From Isosphaeraceae bacterium (GTDB lineage Bacteria; Planctomycetota; Planctomycetia; Isosphaerales; Isosphaeraceae), in NCBI GenBank assembly GCA_021324445.1, contig JAJPJC010000211.1, positions 1 through 38,123 of the forward strand: a stretch of 38,123 nt of DNA, in the 5' to 3' direction. The notes under the pieces were generated by a model. It was not told where the DNA came from, ran no database searches, and saw only the letters and a list, made by a program, of their open reading frames with translations. The position numbers and the translations under genes are program-made. This document shows, one piece after another, positions 1-9,669 of this stretch (its first letter is position 1; each line of letters begins with the position of its first letter).

Positions 1-483
1 GATCAGATGCTCCGATGACCCAAATGCGCCAGGGCAATTTGAGGGCGGAACGGGTCGATTTCCCCTATTTTAACAGTCGTGGCGGGCGATTTGCAAAACT
101 CCAGATCTGACTTGGATTGGAACATCGTTTGGGAAATGCGGTTGCGAACATCGGGCGCGCACTCCGATCGCATCCCGCCCAGGGGTCGGTCCAATCGGAC
201 CACGACCGATCCACTCCACGTTTCGAAAATGGGATGGAATCGAATCGACGGATCGTCGTTCCGCAGGGAAGGGGCGTCGGGAGGGCTGGGCGTGAGCTCG
301 CGCCTTGTCTTCGAATACTCGGTACGCCGTCCTTCAGCCGGACGCCCGGGCCGAGGAAGTCCACGCGCGGCAATCATCCGGCCGGCGGGCGCGCGACGTC
401 ATCAAGACGTCCAATCTCCCGGGTGGACGATCGACGGTGAGCGCAGAACGAGCCCGGATCGAGATCGTACGACGATCCGATCT
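1..483. other. Left edge, no supported gene
   Basis: Several overlapping open frames exist on both strands. None shows a recognisable domain, a credible ribosome binding site or a homologue elsewhere in the window. The stretch lies downstream of the last minus-strand GCSHLV-family gene and may hold its terminator, but I see no clear hairpin followed by a T tract. Confidence 0.4.
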
Positions 484-927
484 TCAAGTGGAGAGGGAGA
501 GAAGGAACGGGCGAGGCGGGTGAAAGACGGCAGTGCCCTGGTAGCGCGGGCGGAGGCGCGTCGTTGCTGCACGAAGGAAGGAGGGATCCCCTGAGGTCGG
601 ATCAGCGATCGGCTGACACCAGGCCCAGGAATCCGTCCGCGACTGGGACACTCCAGCCGGGACGGCCGGAGCGGCCGGCTGCCCGGAGCACCACGCCCCC
701 GAGCAAGGCCGCGGGAGAGGACCCGGCAGGGGATCGGTGCGATCGGAGACATCGCCGAGCAGCGGTTCGATCCGCGTGGCGAGCTGTCCCGGACTGGTCC
801 GAGACGTGACCAGGTGGGAGCAACCGCCCTCCACGGCCGGGGGCGCAAGCAGGGCCGACGCCAGGAGCGCCAGGACAGCTCCTGCCAGGAGGGAGACCGG
901 TCGTTGAAATCGAGCGGACCTCGTCAT
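484..927 (-). CDS. GCSHLV-family small secreted Cys/Pro/Trp protein, copy 1
   Basis: 147 residues, unknown function, one of eight paralogues in this window. An N-terminal hydrophobic segment (about residues 11-30) looks like a Sec signal peptide. The predicted mature part begins near the conserved G-C-S-H-L-V-T-S. A Pro-rich stretch then carries P-C-S-G-A-W-C-S-G-Q-P-A-A-P-A-V-P-A-G, followed by D-S-W-A-W and a late F-H-P-P-R. The start was chosen because signal peptide and family alignment begin here. There is no ordinary Shine-Dalgarno; instead the paralogues share a G-A/G-A-C-C-Y-G-G block just upstream. A promoter-like pair sits 91 nt upstream. The cysteines could form a disulphide or bind a ligand; that is inference only. 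Confidence 0.75.
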   Translation of the reverse strand: MTRSARFQRPVSLLAGAVLALLASALLAPPAVEGGCSHLVTSRTSPGQLATRIEPLLGDVSDRTDPLPGPLPRPCSGAWCSGQPAAPAVPAGVSQSRTDSWAWCQPIADPTSGDPSFLRAATTRLRPRYQGTAVFHPPRPFLLSLST

Positions 928-1017
928 GATACCAGGTTCTGGGGAACGGAATCCCTCCCTCTCGGAAGAGGAAGGGAACGGAGGGGAGGGGGTACTGGCT
1001 ACCTGGACCTTTTGAGG

Positions 1018-1046
1018 AAGATACACATGCCCCGGATGCATTGCAA
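1018..1046 (-). promoter_or_regulatory. Sigma-70-like promoter of GCSHLV copy 1
   Basis: On the minus strand, TTGCAA is followed after exactly 17 nt by TATCTT. The -10 end lies 91 nt before the ATG. The same boxes, spacing and distance to the ATG occur before copies 5 and 6, which is the main support. Confidence 0.65.
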
Positions 1047-1186
1047 GGGGCTTCTCGTTTTTTGCGCGACGCGACGAAGCGGAGCGCTGTCCCGAGCCGA
1101 TGGCGGGAGGCTGGAGCGAACCGGGGCATTCCGGAGTCACCAGCCCTGCGTCTAACACCCGGAGGGCTCCGCTTCGTCCCGAGCTC

Positions 1187-3538
1187 TCATTCCGGCTGGG
1201 GGATTGGCGTCCAGTTCAATGGCCGGTAAGAGTCCGCGAACTCGGTGACCTCGATCGCCTGGTCGGCGGCGAGGTTGCGGAAAACCTGAGTTGTCCCGCT
1301 GGCCGGCCAATGGATCTCCAACAGTGCAATCCGCTCGGACTTGGCCAGGCCGATGTGCTGTTGCAGGGGGCTGGCTCCGAAGCTGCTGCCCGAGGAGACA
1401 TGCCGATGGATGGTCAGGGGCTTCTCCCCGGCCGTGACGACCTTGATCCGGGCGCCGATGGCGGCCCGGTTCGTCTTCGTGCCGACAAGCTTCACGATCA
1501 GCCAGTGGTTCCCCTGCCCGGGGTTCTGGAACAGGACGTTATGATACTTGTCGCCGTTGACGGCGCCGCCGGTCTCGACGAACAGATCGACATCGCCATC
1601 ACGGTCCCAGTCGCCACAGGCCACGCCGTGTCCCTTCTGGAGATGGCCGGTGCCGGAAGTGCCGGTGATCTCGGCGAAGCGCGCGCCGGCGACATTTTTG
1701 AACATGCGATTGGGGATCAAGGTCGCGAAGCTCGGCTCACCCGTGCCCAGATACATGTCCAGGAATCCGTCGTTATCAAAGTCGCCGAAATTGCTCCCCA
1801 TGGTGGCGAAGACCATGTCCAGGCCCGCTTCCCTGGTCTTGTCCTCGAAGCGCGTTCCGTTCCGATTCCGGAAGAGCTTGTTGGAATGGAGGCTGTGCCG
1901 GCGGCCCAGCAACCCCTTGACGATATCCTGGAGCGTGCGCTCGTAGCAGGTGGCAAACAGGTCGAGCCAGCCGTCGTTGTCATAGTCCCAGGCCCAGCAG
2001 GAGAAGCCGTACATGGGACCATCGATGCCCATCTTCGTCGTGACATCCGTGAAGGTGCCATCACGATTGTTGCGATACAGCCTGGCGGCCCCGTCCAGGT
2101 TGTTGAGGAACAGATCGAGATAATCATCGTTGTCGAAGTCGACCCATGCCGTCCCCTTGCAGCACGGGGGTGTCAACAGGTTGATCAAACCGGCCTCGGC
2201 GGAGACCTCCTCGAAGGTGCCGTCCCGCCGATTGTGGTACAGGCGGTTGAACTGCTGTTCGCAGCCGACGAACAGGTCGAGCCAGCCGTCATTGTCGTAA
2301 TCACCCCAGGAGGCCGAGTTGGAATTGACCGGGTCGAGGAGCCCGGCCTCCCGGGTGACGTCGGTGAAGGTCCCATGGCCCTCGTTCCGAAGCAGGCTCG
2401 GCCGGATCGCCGACGGGAGCCAGGCCCCGCGCGGGATGAACACGTCCAGGCGGCCGTCGTTGTTGTAATCGGCCTGGTAGCAGACCAGGCCCCCGAGCTG
2501 GCCGGTGACGCCGGCTTGCCGGGATCGGTCCTCGAAGGTCCCATCCCCCTTGTTGCGGTAATACGCCATGGACTGGGTGGGGTCCAGGGAGGTGACCACG
2601 ATGTCGAGCAGGCCATCGTTGTCGAAGTCGTCCATGATCGCGCCGCCGGCCTGGTTGAAACGATTGACACCCGCCAGGTGGCCGACGTCGCGGAACTTCC
2701 CGATGTCAAACTGCGACTGACAGAATCGATCGAGGGAGATTCGGAACCGAGGAGCGACCTTGGCGGGATGCTCGCCCAGGGTCATGTGGGCCAGGTTGAG
2801 CAGCCAACGGACCTCCAGATCCTGCGGGACGCGCTCCAGGTATTCCGTGAAGTGGCGGATGGCCAGGCGGGATCCGGTCGGATTGCTGTGAACAGCAGCC
2901 GGCGAGATCGGGAGGATGCACGAGCTCTCCCCCCGGCATTCGATGCAATTCTCGTTCTCGCCGCGGCGCATCGCAGCGACACCTTGAAAGTACATGAGAG
3001 TGTGCAGCCATTCGCGTGCCAGGAGATCGTCCGCCTCAACCAGCGATCGAGCTTCCTGAAGGGCTTCGTAAGCGCGTTTCGGCCGACCCTCGCTGTGCCA
3101 GAGCATGGCCTGGTAGAGCAGCAGAACGACGGTCCGCATCGAGTCGCCGGCGCTCTTGGCGGTTTGCAAGGGCGCCTCGAGCTGCGCAAGGGCCTTGAGA
3201 CCGGGCTGTCTCCAGGATTCGGCGATCGTCTCCAGCGAGGCGCCGGGTTTCCAGGGTGGGATCGAAGACACCAGCGGGGCAAACCCGCTGGTGTCGATGC
3301 GCCGACGCGGCCGGAAGCCGAGCGCCGGGTCCGTGGGGAGATTCGAGAGATCCGCCCAGTGCCAAGAGATGGCCGCCGGCCTCGATTGGGGGATTGCCCG
3401 GCCGCGGGTGGCGCCCGAGCGGCCGGTGAACTTGATGTACAAGTTGGTAATCCCCGCGGTCAACACGATGGCCAGGACAACGATCGCGATCACGACCATG
3501 ACTTCGATGCGAGTCATGGCGGTTCGGTGAGTTTTCAT
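1187..3538 (-). CDS. FG-GAP/VCBS-repeat CRTAC1-type protein with pilin-like N-terminus
   Basis: 783 residues. Residues 1-30 read M-K-T-H-R-T-A then M-T-R-I-E-V-M-V-V-I-A-I: a basic leader, an A/M junction, Glu at +5 and a hydrophobic helix, as in type IV pilin and pseudopilin signals. Next comes a helical TPR-like region (about 110-270) with the family's E-N-C-I-E-C and S-C-I-L-P-I segments. About seven FG-GAP/VCBS blades follow (D-F-D-N-D-G-x-L-D, D-Y-D-N-D-G-W-L-D and similar), which in this family bind calcium in a beta-propeller. The C-terminus is an ASPIC/UnbV domain (G-A-R-I-K-V to Q-x-x-I-G-L). The ATG was chosen for the preceding GGAG and the leader. It is probably anchored outside the cytoplasmic membrane. 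The substrate is unknown. Confidence 0.9.
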   Translation of the reverse strand: MKTHRTAMTRIEVMVVIAIVVLAIVLTAGITNLYIKFTGRSGATRGRAIPQSRPAAISWHWADLSNLPTDPALGFRPRRRIDTSGFAPLVSSIPPWKPGASLETIAESWRQPGLKALAQLEAPLQTAKSAGDSMRTVVLLLYQAMLWHSEGRPKRAYEALQEARSLVEADDLLAREWLHTLMYFQGVAAMRRGENENCIECRGESSCILPISPAAVHSNPTGSRLAIRHFTEYLERVPQDLEVRWLLNLAHMTLGEHPAKVAPRFRISLDRFCQSQFDIGKFRDVGHLAGVNRFNQAGGAIMDDFDNDGLLDIVVTSLDPTQSMAYYRNKGDGTFEDRSRQAGVTGQLGGLVCYQADYNNDGRLDVFIPRGAWLPSAIRPSLLRNEGHGTFTDVTREAGLLDPVNSNSASWGDYDNDGWLDLFVGCEQQFNRLYHNRRDGTFEEVSAEAGLINLLTPPCCKGTAWVDFDNDDYLDLFLNNLDGAARLYRNNRDGTFTDVTTKMGIDGPMYGFSCWAWDYDNDGWLDLFATCYERTLQDIVKGLLGRRHSLHSNKLFRNRNGTRFEDKTREAGLDMVFATMGSNFGDFDNDGFLDMYLGTGEPSFATLIPNRMFKNVAGARFAEITGTSGTGHLQKGHGVACGDWDRDGDVDLFVETGGAVNGDKYHNVLFQNPGQGNHWLIVKLVGTKTNRAAIGARIKVVTAGEKPLTIHRHVSSGSSFGASPLQQHIGLAKSERIALLEIHWPASGTTQVFRNLAADQAIEVTEFADSYRPLNWTPIPQPE

Positions 3539-3877
3539 CGCACAAGTCTCCGGTAACGTTCCTGAGGTGTTCGCACTCAACGCTCGGGAGCGGGGACGGG
3601 GCGCCGGTGGGCGCACCCTGGCCGGACTGCACCAAGGGCAACTGAGTCGAGGGCGGTGTGAGCCCACGCCAACCATCCCCACAGTCACATTCGGTGATCA
3701 CAGTGATGCTCAATGGATCGGGTTTTTCGGAGGGATTGGCCTCGCTACGGACCGCAAGCGCAGGGGATTCTCCCAGGCGCGCCGCCATCGGGTGTGGTGG
3801 GGCCGAGGCCCCGAGTTTCCCGCGGGCGCAGCTCAGGGATCGACCCCGATCCGGGGCTCCCGTCTGGCACTCGGTCT
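3539..3877. other. Intergenic stretch
   Basis: About 340 nt between the start of the propeller gene and the stop of GCSHLV copy 2. It should contain the propeller gene's promoter on the minus strand, but I find no convincing -10/-35 pair and no gene. Confidence 0.4.
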
Positions 3878-4327
3878 TTACGCGAAGGAGAAGCGGCGTG
3901 GCGGGTGGAAGATGGCGATGGCCCGGTGCACGGGGCCGGGACGGGCGGCCAGGTCGATGAAGCGGGAGGGAGGGGTCGAAGCCGGGTCCGGCATCGCTGC
4001 GTACCAGGCCCATGAGGGGGTGAGGTCGCTCCTCGTCCCGGCGGGCGCCGCCGGCACGCTCGGGTGGTCGTCGCACCAGGAACCCTGGCAGGGGCGCGGG
4101 GATCGGGGCATCGGACGCGGAAGGTCCGGTCCGGCAGCGCCGATCCCGCCATCAGGGTTCACCTCCAGCAGGAGCGAGGGGAGCAGCGCCCGTTCGGTCC
4201 GGGACGTGACCAGGTGCGCGCAACCACCCCGGGCACTCGGGGACGCGAGCAGGACCCACGCCACGAGCAGGAAGAAGGCCCCGGCGGGGCGGAGAGCCCA
4301 GCGCCTCGCAAGCCCGAATCGTGCCAT
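3878..4327 (-). CDS. GCSHLV-family small secreted protein, copy 2
   Basis: 149 residues, last gene of module D. The signal-like segment (residues about 12-30) ends in A-R-G-G and is followed by C-A-H-L-V-T-S-R-T. The central motif is P-C-Q-G-S-W-C-D-D-H with P-A-A-P-A-G. Then come P-S-W-A-W and a terminal F-H-P-P-R-R. It is more divergent than copies 1, 3, 5 and 6 but has the same layout. The ATG immediately follows C-G-G-A-C-C-T-G-G-T, matching the block before the other copies. The TTGCAA/TATCTT promoter is not found 91 nt upstream, so expression may depend on the upstream CMD gene. Function unknown. Confidence 0.7.
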   Translation of the reverse strand: MARFGLARRWALRPAGAFFLLVAWVLLASPSARGGCAHLVTSRTERALLPSLLLEVNPDGGIGAAGPDLPRPMPRSPRPCQGSWCDDHPSVPAAPAGTRSDLTPSWAWYAAMPDPASTPPSRFIDLAARPGPVHRAIAIFHPPRRFSFA

Positions 4328-4581
4328 ACCAGGTCCGATGGCGACGAAATCCTCCGCTCTCTTGCAACAGGGGTGCGGTCTACCATCTGGTCTCCGAACG
4401 CGCCTGCCCTGCAACTGAAGGAGGATTCCAGAATTGCACACTAGGATTCCCGAGCCACCTCATTCGGAATCTGGAATCTGGAATTCAGAATTCGTTCACT
4501 CAGACAAATGCTTCGCTGTCCTCCAGCGGAGCTGCCAATCCGCCGGGAAACTGACACCTCGAGCCCTCGTTCGTCAGGCGT

Positions 4582-7353
4582 TCAATGCCGCGAGACCGCC
4601 CCGATTGAATCGCCGTCGAGCGGCAGATTCGCAGCTTCGGTCAACCGGTTGAAGAAGACGTCATGGTTGACGTGATAGATCAACTCGGCGATCTCCGAGT
4701 CGCTGTAATACTTCTTGAGATCGTTGAAGTCGGCATCGTCGATCAGCGCTGGATCGACCGTCAGCTTCCGAGCGAAAGCCAGGGCCGCGCGTTCGCCGGG
4801 CGTGAACCGCGGCTCGCTCGGCTGGTCGATCGCGAAGACGGCGTCCTCATCCAGGCCCAGCGCGAGAAGTCGGTCGCGCGCGCGAGCCAGCGCATACCAG
4901 GCTCGATCGGCGCGGGCCGAGACCCAGGCGAGCTGGGCCTTGAGCTTGGCCGGCAGGTTGCCCTGGGTCTCCGATGTCTGCAAGGTGGTGACCTTGGCCG
5001 GTCCGGCTTTGGGGAAGTTCGCCAGGAGGCGGACCCAGTTGGGCAGCGGATGATCGGCCGGGAAGGCAGCCGCGGGCAAGAGCGCCCGAGCGGCCGACTC
5101 ATCCACCAGCGGGAACCGCGGCCGGCGCTCGCGGCACTCGGCCCATTTCGCCGCGACGACCGACCGAGGTTCCAGGGCCGGCCGCGGTGCCGCGACCGGC
5201 ATGCAACGCGGCGCGCCACTTCCGGCCGGCGCCGGACCGACCCGGGTGATGCCGGCGGCATATCGGGGCGCCGTCGGCGTCAGGAAGACGCGGAAGTCCT
5301 CCTAGGTCAGCCGCAACGGACCGGTCCAGCGGTTCATCGCGTTGAACCCCGACACGATCCCGATCATCTCGAGAACTTGCTGATTGGTGAAGTGCTGACG
5401 CACCGCGTCGATGTCGGCATCGGTGATCGTGTGGGGTGCCACGGTCAGCTTCCGGGCCAGGGCCAGCGCCGCGCGCTCGGCCAAGCTACACTGGCCCCAA
5501 TCCCCGTCCAGCGCCGCGATCCGGTCTTCGGACACGCCGAACGCGGCGAGCTGCTTCTCGTTGTGCCCCATGCAGTACACGCAGTTGTTGCTTCGAGACA
5601 CGACCCAGAACAGCATGGCCTTGAACGCGTAGTCGAGGGTCATGTTGGGATCAGGGTCGACGCGACGCGAGGGGTCGACCGTGCTGCTGGCGGAGTTCGC
5701 CGGCATGCTGGGGTTGCGCAGGGCACGGATGTCCATCTCGAGGGTGCGGCCGTCCATCAAAAAGAAGTAGCCGCCGCGCAGCTCGCGGGGGAGCAGGTTG
5801 CGGACGCGATACGTGCCGGTGAACGGAGTCCTGCGTTCCGGCGCCGTGGCCAGCTCCTCGGGGGTCGGCGGCGGAGGGGTCAGCCGGGGGACATCGCGCT
5901 TGGATTCCTCGAGCATCTTCTTCATCTCGGGGCGGGTCAGCGGCACGGGTGCGGGAGCGGCTGCTTGCGCCGTCGCGTTCGTGCTGGTGAAGTACCACTC
6001 GCGGAACACGTTGTCCCGTTCGAGGCTGAGTTGAAAGCCATTGGAGATGCGGGTCATGTAGTGGCCGCGGCAAGCCGCCGCCAAGACGATGATCGCCCGC
6101 TCGGGACCGAAATCACGTTCGAGGTCGCGGACATCCTCGGCCGAGATTGCCCAGGGAGTCCGCGTCAACTTGCGGGCGAAGGCATAGGCGGCCCGCTCCT
6201 GGGACGGGAAGCTCGACCAATTGTCACCGGCAAGCAACCGGGTGCGCTGGGCGATCTCGGGCTTGCTCAACCCGGCGAGATCCAAGCCCATCTCACAATG
6301 CCCCATGCAGTAGGGGCAGTTCATGGCGCGGGTCGTGACCCAGAACAGACTTTGTCCGAAAACGCGGTCCAGCTTGTCGCCGGTCTCGATCGCGGACGTC
6401 CGCAAGTAGGTCTCCCAGGCGGCGGCCAGCTCGGGCTGATGCCCCAGGCAGACCAGGTTCCAGACGACACGATTCGGGGTCGTGAAACCCGGCGGCAGCC
6501 CGCGCTCGACTTCCTCCCAGCTTGGCACCCGAACGCGCGTGACCTTGTTCCGCTGCCTCTCCAGCCGCGCCTGCAGCTCGTCGTAAGTCAGGGAGGTCCA
6601 CTCCACGTCGTCCGAGATCCGGTCCTTGCCCGAGGGCGGGGACACCGAGGGCGCCGGACGTGAAGGGGGCGTTTTCGGTGGCAGGGCGGACGGCCGACTG
6701 ATGAGAACACCCGGCGCGAAGACGACATCGAGCGGCGGCAGCGGTCCACCCGGCTCCATCGGCGTGCCGAGACACAGCAGGAGGCCGTCCTGGAAGTTGG
6801 CGTAGGCCATGGACAGGACCATCGCGGCGACGGTCTTCTCGCCGTACTGCTTGACCAGGTCGGCGAACTCTCCGTCTGTGACCGAGGCCGAGTCCACAGT
6901 CATCTTGCGGGCGAACTCCAGTGCGGCCTTCTCGGCGGGCGATTCCTGGGAGAAGTCGCCGCGGCGCAACGCCTGGATGGCCTCGTCATCGAGCCCGGCG
7001 CGGCGGCCATCGGCCACTGCGTACTCCTCGGCATAGGCGCAACGGTTGGCGTGCGCGGCGACCCAGCGCATCCGGGCCCTCAGCTTGGGATCGAGCGGGT
7101 TCCGCGCCCGATGAACATAATCGACCCGGAGCAGCGCAGCGGTCGTGCGCGGCATCGACCCGGCCAGCGCCCGTGCCCAGGAGGGCAACGGCGAGGTTCC
7201 TCCGTTCGCGGCCGGGAGACGCTTCCAGCACTCCTGGTCACTCAGCAACGGTACGTGCGCCCGCTCCTGTTCCGGTCGTGCGGCCATCACGGCCACCGGC
7301 CACAGTCCGGCACTCATGACCAGCATGGCGATGGTTCTCGTTGTCGTCGGCAT
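4582..7353 (-). pseudogene. Four-domain CMD/AhpD-like protein interrupted by an amber codon
   Basis: One continuous frame of 924 codons broken only by a TAG at 5302-5304 (codon 684). A signal peptide (residues 1-25) precedes four CMD-like domains. D1 has N-R-C-A-Y-A-E. D2 carries C346-P-Y-C349-M-G-H. D3 carries C591-V-Y-C594-M-G-H-N. D4, after the TAG, lacks the CxxC (W-Y-A-L). CMD/AhpD proteins use CxxC plus His for thiol or peroxide chemistry. In the module C homologue the codon at the TAG encodes Gln (L-R-L-T-Q), so a CAG-to-TAG change is likely. The first 683 residues form a complete three-domain product, so the gene may still work, and D4 could be made by readthrough. The ATG has GGGAG 7 nt upstream. 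It follows the lipoprotein gene by 93 nt. Confidence 0.85.
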
Positions 7354-7446
7354 AATGCGCTCCCTAAGGTCTTGTCGTTCAGAAAGAATCGTTGCGATCG
7401 GGATCGAAGTCCTGGGCCGGCGCCCGTCACGGTGGGTACCGCCGGC

Positions 7447-7854
7447 TCAGAATGGGCGGACGACTGTAAGGATCGGGTTAGTCCCGACGGGATACTCGGT
7501 CTTCTCCGGCCGCTCCTTGTTCGTGCCCTGGGCCTTGTCATCCTGGAGCCAGAGAACGACCTGGAAGCTCTGGTCGGCGCCGCCGCGCCGGGCTGCCGGT
7601 TCAATCTGGTATTTGAGCAGGCCGGTTTCTCGGTGCCACACGTGGTCGGAGACCACGATGGGAGAAACGCCGCTCGTGAGCGATTCGGCGGACTGGCCCT
7701 CTCGCCAGGCTCCCAGGGCGCGGTCGAGGGCCTCGCGCGCCGCCACGGGATCCGCCGGCCTCGGTGGCCCGGTGCTGCCGCCCGGCTGGAGGCTCAGGAC
7801 GAACACGGCCGCGGGCAAAGCCGCAATTTCACAGGTCTTACCGTTGTTCCTCAT
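7447..7854 (-). CDS. Small exported protein, lipoprotein-family paralogue D
   Basis: 135 residues, function unknown, second gene of module D. The four paralogues share D-P-x-x-A-R-E-A-L-x-x-A-L-x-x-W-R-x-G, then P-I-V-V-S-D-x-x-W, L-x-K-Y-Q, a strand with V-V-L-W-L-Q-D, and a terminal V-G-T-N-P-I-L-T-V-V-R-P-F. The N-terminus is hydrophobic (about residues 9-23). The other copies have a lipobox Cys; here the matching site reads Q-P-G-G, so this copy has lost the lipidation Cys. It is either a soluble exported form or a decaying copy. AGGA lies about 9 nt before the ATG. It starts 84 nt after the pseudopilin stop, which suggests one operon. Confidence 0.75.
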   Translation of the reverse strand: MRNNGKTCEIAALPAAVFVLSLQPGGSTGPPRPADPVAAREALDRALGAWREGQSAESLTSGVSPIVVSDHVWHRETGLLKYQIEPAARRGGADQSFQVVLWLQDDKAQGTNKERPEKTEYPVGTNPILTVVRPF

Positions 7855-7938
7855 CTTCGTTCATCCTGGTCTCCTGGACTGGTGTGGCGGACATCCAGGG
7901 CGTGCTCGTCGGCCTGGATCGTCCAGGCCGAGAACCGT

Positions 7939-8934
7939 TCAATAGCTGTCTGCGCTGATCACCTCACCGCCGTTGCGCGTGCCCAGCGCCTGCCAGGTCG
8001 CCAGGTTGAGCGTGTCCTTGACGAACCGCACCGAGCCGTCGGTGAGCGTGACATTCACGCCGCCGGGATGATTGCTGTTGGCGGAGAGGAGGATCCGCCA
8101 GTTGGCCGGATACATGCACGACCGGGTGTTCGGCCTGGTGTCGTGCTTGTAGATCGTCTCGCAGTTGCTGGCGAAGGCCCAGGGCGCGCCATCAACGCTG
8201 AGCCCCTGGTACGACAGGTTGGTGACGTCCAGCGCCAGGCAGCCGACGGTCGCATCGAGGTCCCCCGCGGGTGCCGTTCCCGGACTGTAATTGTCGGTCT
8301 TCGGGGTCGAGATGGCGCTGCTGAAGTCGCCGATGACCCGCTCCGAGAACGCAGCCGTGTTGCTGGTCCCATCGGTGACCGAAGCGATGGTGAAGGCCAT
8401 ATCCACGAAGAACACCCCGTTGGGGGCCGGAAAGCTGGTGTTCGCACCGGGGACGTCGCTGGGGCCCCAGAGCCAGGGGAAGTAAGTCCCCTCGCTCACT
8501 GCGTAGTTCGTGGGCCCCCAGCCGGCCGGGACTCGATCCGTCGTGTCGGTGGGACAGAGGAAGCTCGCCACGTACACGCCGATCCCGGTCGTGTTGGACG
8601 GGTCGTGGTTCGTGACATTGAAATTGAAGGTGCCGTACGCCGAGTTTTGCTCCATGAACGGCAGCAGTCGCACCATCGCCGAATAGCAATCCAGCCCGTA
8701 CGTGTACGACCCGAAGACCGGCCCGTTGAATCGGTCCACGGGGAATGTCCCGTTGACATCGTGATAATTCTGCAAGGCCAACCCCAACTGCTTCAGGTTA
8801 TTGACACACTGCGCACGCCGCGCCGCCTCGCGGGCCGCCTGCACCGCGGGCAAGAGCAAGGCGATCAAGACCGCGATGATCGCGATCACCACCAGCAGCT
8901 CGATCAGCGTGAAACCCAGGCGACGATGACTCAT
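7939..8934 (-). CDS. DUF1559 pseudopilin-like protein, module D
   Basis: 331 residues. The N-terminus is a short leader M-S-H-R-R-L-G followed by [13 protein letters not shown], a class III (prepilin peptidase) signal with Gly at -1 and Glu at +5. The DUF1559 hallmarks follow: [37 protein letters not shown], and the terminal G-G-E-V-I-S-A-D-S-Y. Planctomycetes carry many such proteins; they are thought to be secretion-system pseudopilins, with individual roles unknown. GGAG stands about 9 nt before the ATG. It is the first gene of module D. Confidence 0.95.
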   Translation of the reverse strand: MSHRRLGFTLIELLVVIAIIAVLIALLLPAVQAAREAARRAQCVNNLKQLGLALQNYHDVNGTFPVDRFNGPVFGSYTYGLDCYSAMVRLLPFMEQNSAYGTFNFNVTNHDPSNTTGIGVYVASFLCPTDTTDRVPAGWGPTNYAVSEGTYFPWLWGPSDVPGANTSFPAPNGVFFVDMAFTIASVTDGTSNTAAFSERVIGDFSSAISTPKTDNYSPGTAPAGDLDATVGCLALDVTNLSYQGLSVDGAPWAFASNCETIYKHDTRPNTRSCMYPANWRILLSANSNHPGGVNVTLTDGSVRFVKDTLNLATWQALGTRNGGEVISADSY

Positions 8935-9184
8935 GGGAATGGCTCCGAGAGAATCGAGAATGTCGTGGCACAGGGATTGGTTCGAGACACACATCGAGCG
9001 CGGGCCGCGCGCTGTCGTGACCGCGAAGCGCGCAGAAGGTCTTGGCCAGCCGTGGAAGGCGGCCCGGAACCGCCGGTCCCTCCGAGCATCGGCCTGAGTC
9101 GACCGCGCGTGCAGCGCGGACTGCGAGCCATCGGCCCGGGTCGGGTCGGGAGCGTGCGTGGCCTCGCGTACGACGATCGTGGCT

Positions 9185-9619
9185 TCATCCAGCCAGGAGG
9201 AGGCGGGGGGGATGGAACACTTCGCTCGCTCGGCGCACCGCGTGGGGAGTGTCGATTTGCTCCGAGAGCAGAGATGGACCGATCGAAAGCACTCCCGGGA
9301 TCGACGCGCTCCAGGCCCAGGAGTCAAGCGGTCCGCCGAACACGCGAGCCGGGACCGCCGGTACGGCCGGCTGCCCCGAGCACAACTCCCCCGAGCACGG
9401 GTGCGGGGGTGGAGGTCCGGGGAGCGGAGCCGTGTGGCCGGCCCAGGCGCCGATGAACGGTTCGATCCGCGTGGCGAGCCGCCCTGGATCGGTCCGGGAC
9501 GTAACCAGGTGGGAGCAGCCACCCTCTGCGGCCCGGGGCGCAAGCAGGGCCGATGCCAGGAGCGGCAGCACGGCTCCTGACAGGAGGGAGACCGGTCGCG
9601 GGAACGTGCAAGACCTCAT
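9185..9619 (-). CDS. GCSHLV-family small secreted protein, copy 3
   Basis: 144 residues. The signal-like helix (about 9-25) ends in A-A-E-G and is followed by G-C-S-H-L-V-T-S-R-T. Downstream are P-C-S-G-E-L-C-S-G-Q-P-A-V-P-A-V-P-A, D-S-W-A-W and F-H-P-P-R. Alignment with copies 1 and 5 puts their ATG at the TTG at 9620-9622 of this copy. Either that TTG or the ATG one codon later is the start. It begins about 50 nt after the deiodinase-like gene on the same strand and lacks the promoter seen before copies 1, 5 and 6, so it is probably cotranscribed with that gene. Function unknown. Confidence 0.72.
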   Translation of the reverse strand: MRSCTFPRPVSLLSGAVLPLLASALLAPRAAEGGCSHLVTSRTDPGRLATRIEPFIGAWAGHTAPLPGPPPPHPCSGELCSGQPAVPAVPARVFGGPLDSWAWSASIPGVLSIGPSLLSEQIDTPHAVRRASEVFHPPRLLLAG

Positions 9620-9669
9620 CAACACGCCGGGTTCTGGGGAATGGACCTCTTCGTCTCGGTGCTTCCTGG

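Noticed and set aside
3..377. Minus-strand frame at the left edge
   Set aside because: No domain, no ribosome binding site and no paralogue in the window.
1100..3556. 818-codon plus-strand open frame
   Set aside because: It is exactly antisense to the FG-GAP propeller gene, which has clear domains, a signal and a ribosome binding site. High GC creates long shadow frames.
4469..4495. Tandem GGAATCT and GAATTC repeats
   Set aside because: A short AT-rich patch with two or three units; not enough for an array or a regulatory claim.
5302..5304. TAG as a pyrrolysine codon
   Set aside because: The homologue has Gln at this place, outside any catalytic motif, and nothing else suggests pyrrolysine use.
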